64,000 bases of DNA, taken from contig JASEVX010000005.1 of NCBI GenBank assembly GCA_031761405.1, positions 4,831,391-4,895,390 of the forward strand, in the 5' to 3' direction. The stretch comes from Serripes groenlandicus. Lineage: Eukaryota > Mollusca > Bivalvia > Cardiida > Cardiidae. Below the pieces are notes generated by a model. It was not told the origin of the DNA. It did no database searches and saw only the letters and a program-made list of their open reading frames with translations. Both the position numbers and the translations under genes were made by a program. Within the stretch, counting starts at the first letter, position 1. Each line of letters opens with the position of its first letter. Of the stretch, positions 10,929 through 22,130 are shown piece by piece.

Positions 10929-11161
10929 AGACTTTCCTTCATACAAAGTATGTCCAGCAGACGACTTTTAAAGCATCTAGATGAAAATATGGAAAACTTC
11001 TGTAAATGATATTATGATAATTGAATACAGATGAAGATATTGTGACAAAAGGAGAAATTCTTATTAATTGCTATTTCTCCTTTTGCCATAATGCTATCAA
11101 AAGTTGCCTGCTGCTGATGAGCTAAAATACAACTGCATGAACTGCATGTAGAAAGGGTTAT
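10929..11161 (-). mobile_element. TTAA-MITE, old
   Basis: CTTTCCTTCATACAAAG start, GTATGTC-CAGCAGACG, palindromic core, closing GTAGAAAGGGTTA. Confidence 0.75.
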
Positions 11162-11324
11162 TCAACATGAGTAATCTCCCAATTTAAAACCTCTCAGGAA
11201 ATTAATATGAAACAGAGTACACAGCACTGGTAAGCCAAAAGGTAAATTGCTTGTCATGAGCATTTTCTCCTTTTTCAAGAATGTGAGGATAAGATTTAAC
11301 ATTTCCTTCAAGGGCAGCACTGGT

Positions 11325-11565
11325 TTAACCCTTTCCCTCATATAGACGCTTTCTGACGCATCTGCAGCAGACGGCTTTTTGAAAACATAGTGACAGAAGA
11401 AGAAATTGCTTAAAACGAGCAATTTCTTCTTTTGCCCAAATTTTTTCCACTTTTAGTCATAGGTTATCCATTCAATTATAGAGATTTTCTATGTTTTGAC
11501 AAAATATGTTCAAAGTTGTCTGCTGCAGAATTAATTGTCTGAATTAATATGAGGGAAAGAGTTAA
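11325..11565 (+). mobile_element. TTAA-MITE, intact with small insertion
   Basis: Standard ends. A short duplication (AATTAATTGTCTGAATTAAT) lies just inside end B. Confidence 0.9.
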
Positions 11566-11619
11566 CATAAATGAATACAATGAATATATTTTGAAATCTT
11601 AGTTTAAACTTATCTATTT

Positions 11620-11815
11620 TACATTGATTGCGAAACAAGCTTTCAGCTTCTATTAATCACGCTCGATGTCTGCTTCCTGGAGACTTTACCAGTACTCGCA
11701 CTGTTCATGTGGAAAAATCCCAAAGTCAGAACATGCTCATCACGGTTCTCGAACCCGGGACCTTTGGAATGAGAGTCGGACGCTCTACCTCTGCACCACT
11801 GTCTACCACATCATG
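11620..11815 (-). mobile_element. tRNA-like SINE head
   Basis: The inverse strand reads GTGGTGCAGAGGTAGAGCG (box A) and GGGTTCGAGAACC (box B). A similar unit occurs near 6470 and 49040. Confidence 0.7.
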
Positions 11816-12112
11816 ACTCATGGCTGTCCCTTTTCATTGGAATGTTTCAAAATTTAGGTATTTGATAATTTCTGTAAATTTAATAGCATACAAGTTGATG
11901 TGTTTATGCAATTTGATGTAGATTCAACCGTTTTTCATGAAGCCCATGATTGGTTGATATGCCTTACCCATGAATCCCTGCAACCAGTATCATTAAGACT
12001 TTAACATGTTCACAATATTCTCAAAAGTCTACGTGCAGAATTATCAAAGTGTTTCTGCATGTGGCAGATGACTTTCATAACATATAGGCAGGCAAAAAAA
12101 TGGATAATCTCT

Positions 12113-12342
12113 TTAACCCTTTCCCTCATATAGACGCTTTTGGACGCCTCTGCAGCAGACGGCTTTTTGAAAACATAGTGACATAAGAAGAAATTGCACA
12201 AAACGTGCAATTTCTCCTTTTGCCACAATGTTTTCCACTTTTTGTCATAGGTTATCCATTCAATTATGGAGATTTTTTATGTTTTGACAAAATACGTTCA
12301 AAGTCGTCTGCTGCCAAATTGTAGTATGAGGGGAAGGGTTAA
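12113..12342 (+). mobile_element. TTAA-MITE, intact
   Basis: 230 bp, TTAA at both ends; hairpin GCACAAAACGTGC. Confidence 0.92.
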
Positions 12343-12349
12343 ATGAGAG

Positions 12350-12848
12350 AATAATTATTGAGTACTGAGATAGATATATTATGGCCAATGAAGAAATTGC
12401 TTATTTATAATGATCAATTTTTTCTTTTGCCACAATCTGTTGCAAACGTGACAAAGTGCCTCTGCATGCGTGGGCAAGGATTGATTGGTAGATTGTTTGT
12501 CACGAGATTGTCATTCACGAATTGATCATTGTATATATTACGAGTGTGATAACCAGAGAAGGTATACACTTTCACACTAAATCTTTTTTTATTGAATATC
12601 TTTTAATAAACCTTTACCTTCATATAACATGTCGCTAGGCTACAACATCAGTAAACATTGTAGGAAAAGGAGAAACTAGTCAAATGAGACTTTAAATTTC
12701 CTCCTTTTCTATATGTTTTGTGATCTGTGTATAATTTCCAATTGCCTAGATTGGTCTTTTATTTGAGATGTGTGTTATTTTTCTTAAATTCTACTGAGTC
12801 GGAAAAAAAGATTACCGCCAAGTATGGTTAACTGCTGTTTCCCCAAAC
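12350..12848. other. Intronic sequence with eroded TTAA-MITE remnants
   Basis: Pieces such as GCCAATGAAGAAATTGC (12384) and GGAAAAGGAGAAACTAGTC (12662) look like relics; nothing else recognised. Confidence 0.4.
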
Positions 12849-13006
12849 AAAGGAAGAAATTGCCTAAAATGAGCAGTTTCTCCTTTTATCACCATGTTTC
12901 AACTCTATTCAATTATTGTACTTTTATTTAAAAGGAGTTTCCAAAAATGTTGTGTATGTTTTCAAAGTCATCTGCTGCAGAGTTGCTGCATGTGGAAAAG
13001 AGTTAA
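12849..13006 (+). mobile_element. TTAA-MITE, right two-thirds
   Basis: Core AAATTGCCTAAAATGAGC to GTGGAAAAGAGTTAA. Confidence 0.8.
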
Positions 13007-13072
13007 GTAGAATGTGAAGTCAATTTATCCTTGGAGCAGAAGTATAAAGAGATATCTGTTTTGATGAGATAC

Positions 13073-13295
13073 TTAACCCTTTCCCTCATATAGACGCTTT
13101 CTGACGCCTCTGCAGCAGACAACTTTTTGAAAACATAGTGTCAAAAGAAGAAATTGCACAAAACGTGCAATTTCATCTTTTGCCACAATGTTTTCCACTT
13201 TTTGTTATCCATTCAACTATGGAGATTTTCTATGTTTTGACAAAATACGTTCAAAGTCGTCTGCTGCAGAATTGTCGTATGAGGGAAAGGGTTAA
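13073..13295 (+). mobile_element. TTAA-MITE, intact
   Basis: Standard ends and A-type hairpin; an 8-bp deletion removes CATAGG in the spacer. Confidence 0.92.
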
Positions 13296-13299
13296 TCAT

Positions 13300-13637
13300 T
13301 TGAAAAGTCTGTAAATAACCGACAAATGAAAGGTGTCGTCAGATTACACACTTGTGAGCAATGTGAATGTAAATACCGCTATGTAAAATATTAATATAAG
13401 AACTTCTTTCTTGATGTATACATATCAATGAATTAATCTATTTTAACATTCGTTTTTCAAATTTAATCTACAAATTTTAAGTCAAGTAGAGCAATCCTTT
13501 GACCACTTCCCTCATGTAGTAATTTTAAAGTCAGCCTCTACCAAAAAATGGCTAGGAAAAATGATCATACATTTATATTATGGCCTGCAAGAGTCTGCCA
13601 CAGTAAAACAGGCCTTAATGGGATTCAAACCAGTCAC
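13300..13637. other. Intronic sequence, nothing recognised
   Basis: AT-rich, no supported feature. Confidence 0.4.
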
Positions 13638-13872
13638 TTAACCCATTCCCACATACAATAAATCTGAAACAGACGACTTTGAAAATAATCATGCAAAAAC
13701 ATGGAAAATCTATATAAATGAAAGTATAATATGACACAAGTTGAAAACATAGTGGCAAAAGGGGAAATTGCTTGTTTTGAGCAATTTCTCCTTTTGTCAC
13801 AATGTTTTCAAAACAATGTTTTCAAAAGTCGTCTGCTGCAGAGGCATCAGAAAGTGTCTATATGTGAGAAAT
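13638..13872 (-). mobile_element. TTAA-MITE with arm duplication
   Basis: TTAACCCATTCCCACATACAA start; CAATGTTTTCAAAA is repeated in tandem just after the hairpin; right TTAA lost. Confidence 0.85.
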
Positions 13873-14025
13873 ATCAACCGACCGACAGACAGACAGCCCG
13901 ACACAGTGACTCCTATATACTCCCTCTTCTTCGAAGGGGGTATAAAAATGAAATATACATTTTATATCTAAGAGCCCAGTGTTACATGAGTGTAGACTAT
14001 GAAGCTCTGGTGAGATTGCAGATGC

Positions 14026-14216
14026 TTAACCCTTTCCCTCATACGACAATTCTGCAGCAGACGAGTTTGAACATATTTTGTCAAAAAATAGAAAATCTCT
14101 ATAACTGAATGGATAACCTATGACTAAAAGTGGAAAACATTGTGGCAAAAGGAGAAATTGCTTGTTTTGAGCAATTTCTTCTTTTGTCACTATGTTTTCA
14201 AAAAGCCGTCTGCTGC
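14026..14216 (-). mobile_element. TTAA-MITE, end A truncated (unit A)
   Basis: End B, spacer and hairpin intact; stops at GCCGTCTGCTGC, then unrelated sequence. Confidence 0.9.
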
Positions 14217-14645
14217 TATTCTGAGTCTTCGCTGTAGGCAGGTCGAATAAAGATCCCCAATTAGCTACCGTTGCTATTCTAGATGTATGCAAAACATGTT
14301 TTTCAAATGTCAAGCATGAGTCATGATTTAATAATTAGAAAATTTAAAATGCATATTAGATGCACTTGACAGCTGAAGAATGGAACTATGGAAAATCTTT
14401 ACAGAATGAACTGCAGGTAAAATGACACTTTCTTGATTAAATAATAAATATAAAAGCCAAAGAGTGCATTTTATATTTGTATTATCAAAAGTCATAACAT
14501 TGAATAATGTTGCACACATTTACCCTTCTTTATCATGGCTTTCGCTTATGCCATTGCCTGATACACTTTTTTCAACTTCAATAAATTTCAAAATTTTAAA
14601 ATGTGTGTGAAACTTAATTCATAAACAGTCCTAACAAATACAAAT

Positions 14646-14768
14646 ATGATTGTAATTAAAGTGGACATTATGATGTGAATACAAGAATGATTGTAATTAA
14701 AGTGGACATTATGATGTGAATACAAGAATGATTGTAATTAAAGTGGACATTATGATGTGAATACAAAC
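14646..14768. repeat. 41-bp triplicated repeat (unit A)
   Basis: Three copies of ATGATTGTAATTAAAGTGG...TGAATACAAGA; repeated at 16645-16767 in unit B. Confidence 0.92.
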
Positions 14769-14900
14769 TGTTTTGCTGCACATTAGTCATAGGAGGAAAA
14801 GGGTGAAACAGTATTTAAGTGATATGATGGTGTTTCTAGGAACAACAGCGACATTTATCCTGTCATCAGTAGATCAGCTATCAACATTATTTTGAGCACC

Positions 14901-15075
14901 TTGATTGATTGATTGATTGATTGATTATTGATTGGGGTTCAATGCTGTTTTCAACTATTTTTCTGTCAAATCACAGTGGTCAAGTCACCTACTCAAGTGT
15001 TTCCTGACTTTCCCACACCAGTACACCACACAGTATTTTCCAAGCTACTGGCTGCTTTTCCTTTAGTACCTAGAA
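14901..15075 (-). mobile_element. SINE tail part (unit A)
   Basis: (TTGA)n then TTGGGGTTCAATGCTGTTTTCAAC and the SINE body in inverse; head missing. Confidence 0.8.
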
Positions 15076-15107
15076 GGGGAAGTCACTACATGTACTACCA
15101 TTATTAA

Positions 15108-15180
15108 TCCTTTCCCACATACAAAAAATCTGCAGCAGATGAGTTTGAAACCACAGGAAAAAAATATGGGAAATGTTGGG
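15108..15180 (-). mobile_element. TTAA-MITE left fragment (unit A)
   Basis: TTAATCCTTTCCCACATACAAA and CTGCAGCAGATGAG only; repeated at 17107. Confidence 0.75.
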
Positions 15181-15185
15181 ATTAG

Positions 15186-15372
15186 CTTAAAGGTATCCCT
15201 TATTGTCAGGCTTTTTCCGTCTGTCTGTCTGTGTGTCCAGTTGTTTGTAAAACGACGCTCAACAGCCCAAACAGAGATTCCGATGTAACTTGGTGAACAG
15301 GTGAAAAAGGGGCTCAGGGTGTGCGCGTTTGAGTTTCGTTGCTAAGGGCCCAGCCGTTGCTATGCAGCTAGC
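15186..15372 (+). repeat. Dispersed repeat (unit A), copies at 17185 and 48005
   Basis: GGTATCCCTTATTGTCAGGC, CAGCCCAAACAGAGATTCC, GTTGCTAAGGGCCCAGCC. An inverse copy lies in TMEM258 intron 2 (48005-48190). Confidence 0.8.
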
Positions 15373-15593
15373 AAAAAAACACGTTTTAAGAACCAAAACC
15401 ATTTTTCTATCTTCTCCTATACAGCTGAAATTGGTTATATATACTTTTATCCGTAACAATTTTTGATTTAGCCCTTTGTTTCCAAATGGTAGCAATTCAA
15501 AGATAGGGTATCTTTTTACAGTCGTTTTTTACTTCAATCGCCCCAAGCACTGCAGTTGTAGTATTCAATAGCGATTGTATTGCACCATCTGAT

Positions 15594-15871
15594 GACCCGG
15601 CCGGGTAGCTCAATTGGTAGCGTATCTGACTCGTGATCTGGAGGTCACGGGTTCGATACCCGGTTGCGGCAACATTCTTTCGGGCGATGTTTTCCATTGC
15701 CTCTCACCTCTGATATATGTGAGAAAGTAGTCAGTGGCTTCGAAAGAATGTTGTGTAAGTACTGGTGTGAGAAAGCCAGGAAAACATGGGTAGGTGCACT
15801 GACCGCCGTGATATGACCAAAGCTGTTGAAAGCGGCGTTAAACTCCAAACAAACAAACAAAAGCACCATCT
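15594..15871 (+). mobile_element. tRNA-derived SINE, full (unit A)
   Basis: The tRNA-like head (CCGGGTAGCTCAATTGGTAGCG, box B GGGTTCGATACCC) is well preserved, followed by the SINE body and tail GCTGTTGAAAGCGGCGTTAAAC plus (CAAA)n. It is a SINE and not a tRNA gene, because the head runs straight into the body. Confidence 0.92.
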
Positions 15872-15875
15872 GATA

Positions 15876-16028
15876 GAGCTACTCAAAACGAGCAATTTCT
15901 CCTTTTGACACAATGTTTTCCACTTTTAGTCATAAGGTTATCCATTCAATTATAGAGATTTTCTTTTTTTTGACAAAATATGTTCAAAGTCGTCTGCTGC
16001 AGAATTGATGTATGTGGAAAAGCGTTAA
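15876..16028 (+). mobile_element. TTAA-MITE, end A truncated (unit A)
   Basis: Begins inside the hairpin loop (CTCAAAACGAGC) right after the SINE and ends GTGGAAAAGCGTTAA. Confidence 0.88.
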
Positions 16029-16215
16029 CCCTTTCCCTCATACGACAATTCTGCAGCAGACGAGTTTGAACATATTTTGTCAAAAAATAGAAAATCTCTA
16101 TAACTGAATGGATAACCTATGACTAAAAGTGGAAAACATTGTGGCAAAAGGAGAAATTGCTTGTTTTGAGCAATTTCTTCTTTTGTCACTATGTTTTCAA
16201 AAAGCCGTCTGCTGC
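16025..16215 (-). mobile_element. TTAA-MITE, end A truncated (unit B)
   Basis: Unit B counterpart of 14026-14216. Confidence 0.9.
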
Positions 16216-16644
16216 TATTCTGAGTCTTCGCTGTAGGCAGGTTGAATAAAGATCCCCAATTAGCTACCGTTGCTATTCTAGATGTATGCAAAACATGTTT
16301 TTCAAATGTCAAGCATGAGTCATGATTTAATAATTAGAAAATTTAAAATGCATATTAGATGCACTTGACAGCTGAAGAATGGAACTATGGAAAATCTTTA
16401 CAGAATGAACTGCAGGTAAAATGACACTTTCTTGATTAAATAATAAATATAAAAGCCAAAGAGTGCATTTTATATTTGTATTATCAAAAGTCATAACATT
16501 GAATAATGTTGCACACATTTACCCTTCTTTATCATGGCTTTCGCTTATGCCATTGCCTGATACACTTTTTTCAACTTCAATAAATTTCAAAATTTTAAAA
16601 TGTGTGTGAAACTTAATTCATAAACAGTCCTAACAAATACAAAT

Positions 16645-16767
16645 ATGATTGTAATTAAAGTGGACATTATGATGTGAATACAAGAATGATTGTAATTAAA
16701 GTGGACATTATGATGTGAATACAAGAATGATTGTAATTAAAGTGGACATTATGATGTGAATACAAAC
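16645..16767. repeat. 41-bp triplicated repeat (unit B)
   Basis: Unit B counterpart of 14646-14768. Confidence 0.92.
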
Positions 16768-16899
16768 TGTTTTGCTGCACATTAGTCATAGGAGGAAAAG
16801 GGTGAAACAGTATTTAAGTGATATGATGGTGTTTCTAGGAACAACAGCGACATTTATCCTGTCATCAGTAGATCAGCTATCAACATTATTTTGAGCACC

Positions 16900-17074
16900 T
16901 TGATTGATTGATTGATTGATTGATTATTGATTGGGGTTCAATGCTGTTTTCAACTATTTTTCTGTCAAATCACAGTGGTCAAGTCACCTACTCAAGTGTT
17001 TCCTGACTTTCCCACACCAGTACACCACACAGTATTTTCCAAGCTACTGGCTGCTTTTCCTTTAGTACCTAGAA
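16900..17074 (-). mobile_element. SINE tail part (unit B)
   Basis: Counterpart of 14901-15075. Confidence 0.8.
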
Positions 17075-17106
17075 GGGGAAGTCACTACATGTACTACCAT
17101 TATTAA

Positions 17107-17179
17107 TCCTTTCCCACATACAAAAAATCTGCAGCAGATGAGTTTGAAACCACAGGAAAAAAATATGGGAAATGTTGGG
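17107..17179 (-). mobile_element. TTAA-MITE left fragment (unit B)
   Basis: Counterpart of 15108-15180. Confidence 0.75.
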
Positions 17180-17592
17180 ATTAGCTTAAAGGTATCCCTT
17201 ATTGTCAGGCTTTTTCCGTCTGTCTGTCTGTGTGTCCAGTTGTTTGTAAAACGACGCTCAACAGCCCAAACAGAGATTCCGATGTAACTTGGTGAACAGG
17301 TGAAAAAGGGGCTCAGGGTGTGCGCGTTTGAGTTTCGTTGCTAAGGGCCCAGCCGTTGCTATGCAGCTAGCAAAAAAACACGTTTTAAGAACCAAAACCA
17401 TTTTTCTATCTTCTCCTATACAGCTGAAATTGGTTATATATACTTTTATCCGTAACAATTTTTGATTTAGCCCTTTGTTTCCAAATGGTAGCAATTCAAA
17501 GATAGGGTATCTTTTTACAGTCGTTTTTTACTTCAATCGCCCCAAGCACTGCAGTTGTAGTATTCAATAGCGATTGTATTGCACCATCTGAT

Positions 17593-17870
17593 GACCCGGC
17601 CGGGTAGCTCAATTGGTAGCGTATCTGACTCGTGATCTGGAGGTCACGGGTTCGATACCCGGTTGCGGCAACATTCTTTCGGGCGATGTTTTCCATTGCC
17701 TCTCACCTCTGATATATGTGAGAAAGTAGTCAGTGGCTTCGAAAGAATGTTGTGTAAGTACTGGTGTGAGAAAGCCAGGAAAACATGGGTAGGTGCACTG
17801 ACCGCCGTGATATGACCAAAGCTGTTGAAAGCGGCGTTAAACTCCAAACAAACAAACAAAAGCACCATCT
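17593..17870 (+). mobile_element. tRNA-derived SINE, full (unit B)
   Basis: Counterpart of 15594-15871. Confidence 0.92.
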
Positions 17871-17874
17871 GATA

Positions 17875-18027
17875 GAGCTACTCAAAACGAGCAATTTCTC
17901 CTTTTGACACAATGTTTTCCACTTTTAGTCATAAGGTTATCCATTCAATTATAGAGATTTTCTTTTTTTTGACAAAATATGTCCAAAGTCGTCTGCTGCA
18001 GAATTGATGTATGTGGAAAAGCGTTAA
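17875..18027 (+). mobile_element. TTAA-MITE, end A truncated (unit B)
   Basis: Counterpart of 15876-16028; right TTAA shared with the next copy. Confidence 0.88.
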
Positions 18028-18253
18028 CCCTTTCCCTCATACGACAAATCTGAAGCAGACGTCTTTGAACGTATTTTGTCAAAACATAGAACATCTCCAT
18101 AATTGAATGGATAACCTATGACAAAAAGTGGAAAACATTGTGACAAAAGGAGAAATTGCACGTTCTGTGCAATTTCTTCTTTTGTCACTATGTTTTCAAA
18201 AAGCCGTCTGCTGCAGATGCGTCGGAATGCGTCTGCAAGTGGGAAAGCGTTAA
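18024..18253 (-). mobile_element. TTAA-MITE, intact
   Basis: 230 bp; hairpin GCACGTTCTGTGC; ends GTGGGAAAGCGTTAA. Confidence 0.92.
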
Positions 18254-18329
18254 TGCGGTTGGGACAGCAGAGAAAACATATAAATGTCTTCCTTTTCCAA
18301 CAGACAAATGATTCCTCTGTAACTCAATA

Positions 18330-18450
18330 TTTGGAAACATTGATGCAAAAGAGGAAATTGCTAATGATGAGCAATTATGTCTACTTTGTCCTCAATTGTT
18401 TCAACTCCTTTCAATAATTTATTAATATAACTACATTGATAGAGATTATC
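18330..18450 (+). mobile_element. TTAA-MITE fragment
   Basis: GGAAATTGCTAATGATGAGCAATT core with spacer; both ends missing. Confidence 0.65.
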
Positions 18451-18487
18451 AAAGTCACATTAAACTTCATTTTACATAATATTTGCC

Positions 18488-18709
18488 TTAACCCTTTCCC
18501 ACATACAGACACTTTCTGTTGCCCCTGCAGCAGATGACTTTTGAAAACATTGTGGCAAAAGTAGTGATGATGAGCAATTTCTCGTTTTGCCACAGTGTTT
18601 TCAACTCTATTTAATAATTAATCTGTCAGTTATCGAGATTTGTCCTGTTTTTGCCCATATGATTTCAAAGTCGTCTGTTGCACATTTGTTGTATGTGGGA
18701 AAGGGTTAA
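18488..18709 (+). mobile_element. TTAA-MITE
   Basis: TTAACCCTTTCCCACATACAG to GTATGTGGGAAAGGGTTAA; hairpin arm shortened (GTAGTGATGATGAGC). Confidence 0.9.
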
Positions 18710-18768
18710 TATTTTTGGAATCGTCTGTAGCAAATTTGTTGTACATGTACATGTATATGGGAAAGCGC
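18706..18768 (+). mobile_element. TTAA-MITE right-end fragment
   Basis: GAATCGTCTGTAGCAAATTTG to ATATGGGAAAGCGC; shares TTAA with the previous copy. Confidence 0.65.
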
Positions 18769-18853
18769 TCAGAAACTTTCATCATCATTCTGACTTCTGG
18801 TTCCTGTACTTTGATATTCTAAACAGTGAGAACCAATCAGTCAAGAAACTTAC

Positions 18854-19048
18854 CCTGGTGTTCCCCCTCTTGACGATACCCTCGATACTGGTCTGGTGAA
18901 CTGACCGCTGCTCTGTCGGTCACTAAACCCGTCTTGTTGGTATGATAACGGCCAACTGTTATTATCCAATCCGCGTAACAAGGCTTGAAGTTCTAAAAAC
19001 TCCCTGTTCTTTGGTACATATGTACTACTGTGGCCATAGTTCTTCATG
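18854..19048 (-). CDS. KIAA2012-like gene, internal exon
   Basis: Acceptor TGCTTTTTTACAATTTCAG, donor CCAGG|GTAAGT. The first base completes the serine codon left by the previous exon, then MKNYGHSSTYVPKNREFLEL and LLRGLDNNSWPLSYQQDG follow, ending in an Arg/Ser/Gly-rich tail. 195 nt, exit phase 2. The phase match with the exon 15 kb upstream is the main reason to join them. A TTAA-MITE starts 34 bp upstream of the acceptor. Confidence 0.75.
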
Positions 19049-19082
19049 CTGAAATTGTAAAAAAGCATAATTGGTGAGTATC

Positions 19083-19332
19083 TTGAACCCTTTCTCAAAT
19101 ACAACAAATCTTAAGCAGACGACTTCGAAGACATACCTGCAAAAATGTGGTCTTTAATCTCTTTAAAAGGAAGAATATTTATTAAATAGATTTGAAAACA
19201 TTGTAACAAAATTGGAGAAATTGCTCATTTATAATGAGCAAATTTCTCCATTTGCCACAATGTTTTCAAAAGTCATCTGCCTCAGAGGCATCAGAAAGTG
19301 TCAGAAAAGTCTGTATGTTGGAAAAGGGTTAA
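19083..19332 (-). mobile_element. TTAA-MITE, next to exon acceptor
   Basis: TTGAACCCTTTCTCAAATACAA to GTTGGAAAAGGGTTAA. Long clean hairpin GAAATTGCTCATTTATAATG. Begins 34 bp upstream of the 18854-19048 exon. Confidence 0.88.
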
Positions 19333-19559
19333 CCCTTTCCCTCATATAGATGCTTTCTGATGCCTCTGCAGCAGACAGCTTTTTGAGAACATAGTGACAA
19401 AAGAAGAAATTGCTCAAAACAAGCAATTTCTCCTTTTGCCACAATGTTTTCCGTTTTTTAGTCGTAGGTTATCCATTCAATTATAGAGATATTCTATGTT
19501 TTGACAAAATATGTTCAAAGTCGTCTGCTGCAGAATTGTCATATGAGGGAAAGGGTTAA
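19329..19559 (+). mobile_element. TTAA-MITE, intact, middle of a three-copy array
   Basis: Both terminal TTAAs are shared with neighbours. Confidence 0.92.
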
Positions 19560-19789
19560 CTGTTTCTGACATGCAGACACACTTTGATGACATTCTTGAA
19601 GCAGATGATATTTGAAAATATTATGGCAAATTGAAAAAATGCTTATAATGAGCAATTTCTAAAATTTGCCACAGTATTTTTTTAACCCTATCCACTTAAT
19701 ATGCTTTCATTTATAGAGAGTTTGAATATTTTTGCCTAGATGTTTTCGAAATCGATTGCTGCTCATTTGTTGTATGTGGGAAAGGGAAA
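19556..19789 (+). mobile_element. TTAA-MITE, old, third in array
   Basis: TTAACTGTTTCTGACATGCAG to GTATGTGGGAAAGGGAAAA. Confidence 0.82.
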
Positions 19790-20423
19790 ATACAATCAAG
19801 CTCAACCACCTTAATGATGTGCCTTTTTCGGTTTCGTTTATTTTAGCTATATCCGTGGTACACAATTATTCTTCCAAATCTAAACAATGCCATTACTACA
19901 CTCAGTATACATTCTATCTTTTATCAATTATTATTGTGATTTCCGCAATTTTAATTAAAAAACCTGGCCAACTTTGGCACTATAGATTTTAAGTGTCAAA
20001 AAGAACATGCAATAGGAAAAGAAGTTACTTTTTATTATGAAATATTTTGCAGAACATTTTGAAAATATGGTTGGACAAAATAAAGTCAAACAAGAGCCCT
20101 GAGAAGTGAACGGCAATGCTCTTCTGGGGGTTTTTCTAAGTAAAAAAAGGGCATTTCTGATAAATTATTAAAGCCAGAGTTATGTCACTTGGTATAGACA
20201 TGGGTAATGTTCCTAGCAACATTTGAAAATGATGAACGTTTTTGAGTTATGAGGTAAGGTTAAAGTTTTGTGATGACGCAGATGCCAAGGGTATCAAAAT
20301 AGCCCGACTTTTTTTCTTCGAAGAAAGAGGAGCTAAAAACCTGCAATTAAAAATATCCTCTCAGATAGACTGGAGTCTCTACTGCATAGGATTTTAAAGT
20401 CAACTCGTTGAGGGGGAGGAATA
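19790..20423. other. Intronic sequence with a dispersed repeat
   Basis: 20090-20340 (CAAGAGCCCTGAGAAGTGAACG ... GATGACGCAGATGCC ... AATAGCCCGAC) has the look of a common mollusc dispersed repeat; the rest is unrecognised. Confidence 0.4.
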
Positions 20424-20590
20424 TTAACCTTTTCCGACATACAACAAATCTGCAGCAGACAACTTCGAAAATATGTAGGTTAAAATATAGTATATGTATA
20501 AATGAAAGTGTTTTCATTAAATAGAGTTGAAAACATTTTGGCAAAATGAGAAATTGCTCATCAATTATAGCATTTGCTCCTTGAGGCTGT
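20424..20590 (-). mobile_element. TTAA-MITE, right end lost
   Basis: TTAACCTTTTCCGACATACAAC through GAAATTGCTCATCAATTATAGC. Confidence 0.8.
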
Positions 20591-20750
20591 CACAGGAAAT
20601 TTTTATTTTTGTACATATTGTGTTTTCTCTTCTTTCTTAAGATATGAATAAAATTACTGTTTCAGTTTTACTTTTCTCATTTTAAGATGTTTAGAATAGT
20701 TTAAAAAGTTAAGTATGTTTAGAATAGTTTAAAACTTAAGTATTGGGTAT

Positions 20751-20978
20751 TTAACCTTTTCCCTTACACAGGTGTTTTCTGACGCCTCTGCACAGATGAG
20801 TTTTGACAACATTGTGGCAAAAGAAGAACTTGCTCATAATGAGAAATTTTTCCTTTTGCCACAATGTTTTCAACACTTTGCATTACTTGATCTTTTATTG
20901 GTAGAGATATTTCCTATTTTGGCCTAGATGTTTTCGAAGTTGTCTGCTGAAAATGTGTTATATGTAGGAAAGCGTTAA
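20751..20978 (+). mobile_element. TTAA-MITE
   Basis: TTAACCTTTTCCCTTACACAG to GTAGGAAAGCGTTAA. Confidence 0.87.
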
Positions 20979-21726
20979 AGAAAGTAAAGTATTCTAACAT
21001 TAAATTATTATGTGACAGCTAGCAATTAAAAGCTTTTATGTGATTTAAAATTTACATTTTCTTTAAAAGGTTATTTCATAACTAAGAGCCATAAAGTCAG
21101 GCTTGCCAATATCTCCAAGGGTTTCAAATGGGATTCTTGAAACACTTCAAATCCTTGTTTATAATCTTTATACAAGGTCTCCCCTTATCTCATTATTACA
21201 TACAACTCGGCAAGAAAACTCATTATAACATACACTATATGTGACTATGTGTATTCTCAATCAACTGTTTCAATGTATCATTTGACGAAAAAGGAGGATA
21301 CAATGAGCCGTTAAAATTTGTCCCTATAGATGTGTGAAAAGACACTGAAATGAGTGTGACATGTTTAGAAAAAACATGATTTTTTTTTGAATTTCTACTT
21401 CTTATTGTATTCAAAAACCTTTTTGTTAAAAATTACAGTAAATCTTATTGTTCCTCCTACCAGTAGAAATGACTGTTGGAAACCGATATAAAGCCTGTTT
21501 GGTCTGAACACTTATAGTTCAATGATTTCATACATCATTTCAATATTCCTGACTTAAACATAACCCCTATGAAGGGAACACGGTGACATTTGATTTTAAA
21601 ATATCAAGCCATGGTACAAACAGAAGTGTTTGAAAAACAAGTACACATTCAAGTGTTATTATTTCTACATTTAAGCAACTCTTTGTGAGTAGTTTATTGA
21701 ACTGCTTTTAAACATTCAAAAGTGTT
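20979..21726. other. Intronic sequence, nothing recognised
   Basis: AT-rich; no repeat family recognised. Confidence 0.4.
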
Positions 21727-21816
21727 TTAACCCTTTCCCTCAAATAGACGCTTTCTGACGCCTCTGCAGCGAATGACTTTTTGAAAACATTGTGGCAAGA
21801 GAAGAAATTGCTCATG
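21727..21816 (+). mobile_element. TTAA-MITE, left third, cut by a SINE
   Basis: End A and first hairpin arm up to GAAATTGCTCATGAAGG, then an inverted SINE begins. Confidence 0.82.
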
Positions 21817-21837
21817 AAGGTTTCGAGTTGGAATCCC

Positions 21838-22130
21838 GTATTGATTGATTGATTAGGGTTTATTTCCATTTTTCAACAATATTTCAGCCATATCACAGCA
21901 GCCTGTGTTTCCTGGCTTTCTTGAACCAGTATTCCTCCATACAGTATTTCCCAGCAACTGGCTGCTTTTCCATATAAACTGTTAGCCCATTGGTGGAAAA
22001 CCAATAACGCTTGCCACATTGCCTTTTGTCAAACCTTGGAAAGAATGTTTTTATCGAGATAGGTCTCAAACTAACATCCCCTGGATTGACAGCCCACATC
22101 GCTACCAACTGAAATGCCGGGGCATTGAGA
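21838..22130 (-). mobile_element. SINE, inverse
   Basis: (TTGA)n tail, TTCAACAATATTTCAGCCATATCAC, TGGTGGAAAACCAATAACG body; degenerate tRNA head. Confidence 0.82.

Larger units (their letters stand above)
14026..16024. repeat. Tandem duplication unit A (1999 bp)
   Basis: Every landmark recurs exactly 1999 bp to the right in unit B. I saw only single-base differences, e.g. GGTCGAATAA against GGTTGAATAA, and TGTTCAAAG against TGTCCAAAG at the right ends. Both units start with a left TTAA-MITE part and end with a right part. Confidence 0.93.
16025..18023. repeat. Tandem duplication unit B (1999 bp)
   Basis: Second copy of 14026-16024, abutting it at a TTAA and abutting another TTAA-MITE at 18024. 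Confidence 0.93.

Noticed and set aside
15594..15666. A functional tRNA gene
   Set aside because: The tRNA-like head has good A and B boxes but continues into SINE body and tail, with no terminator after the acceptor end; an identical copy lies in the duplicated unit.
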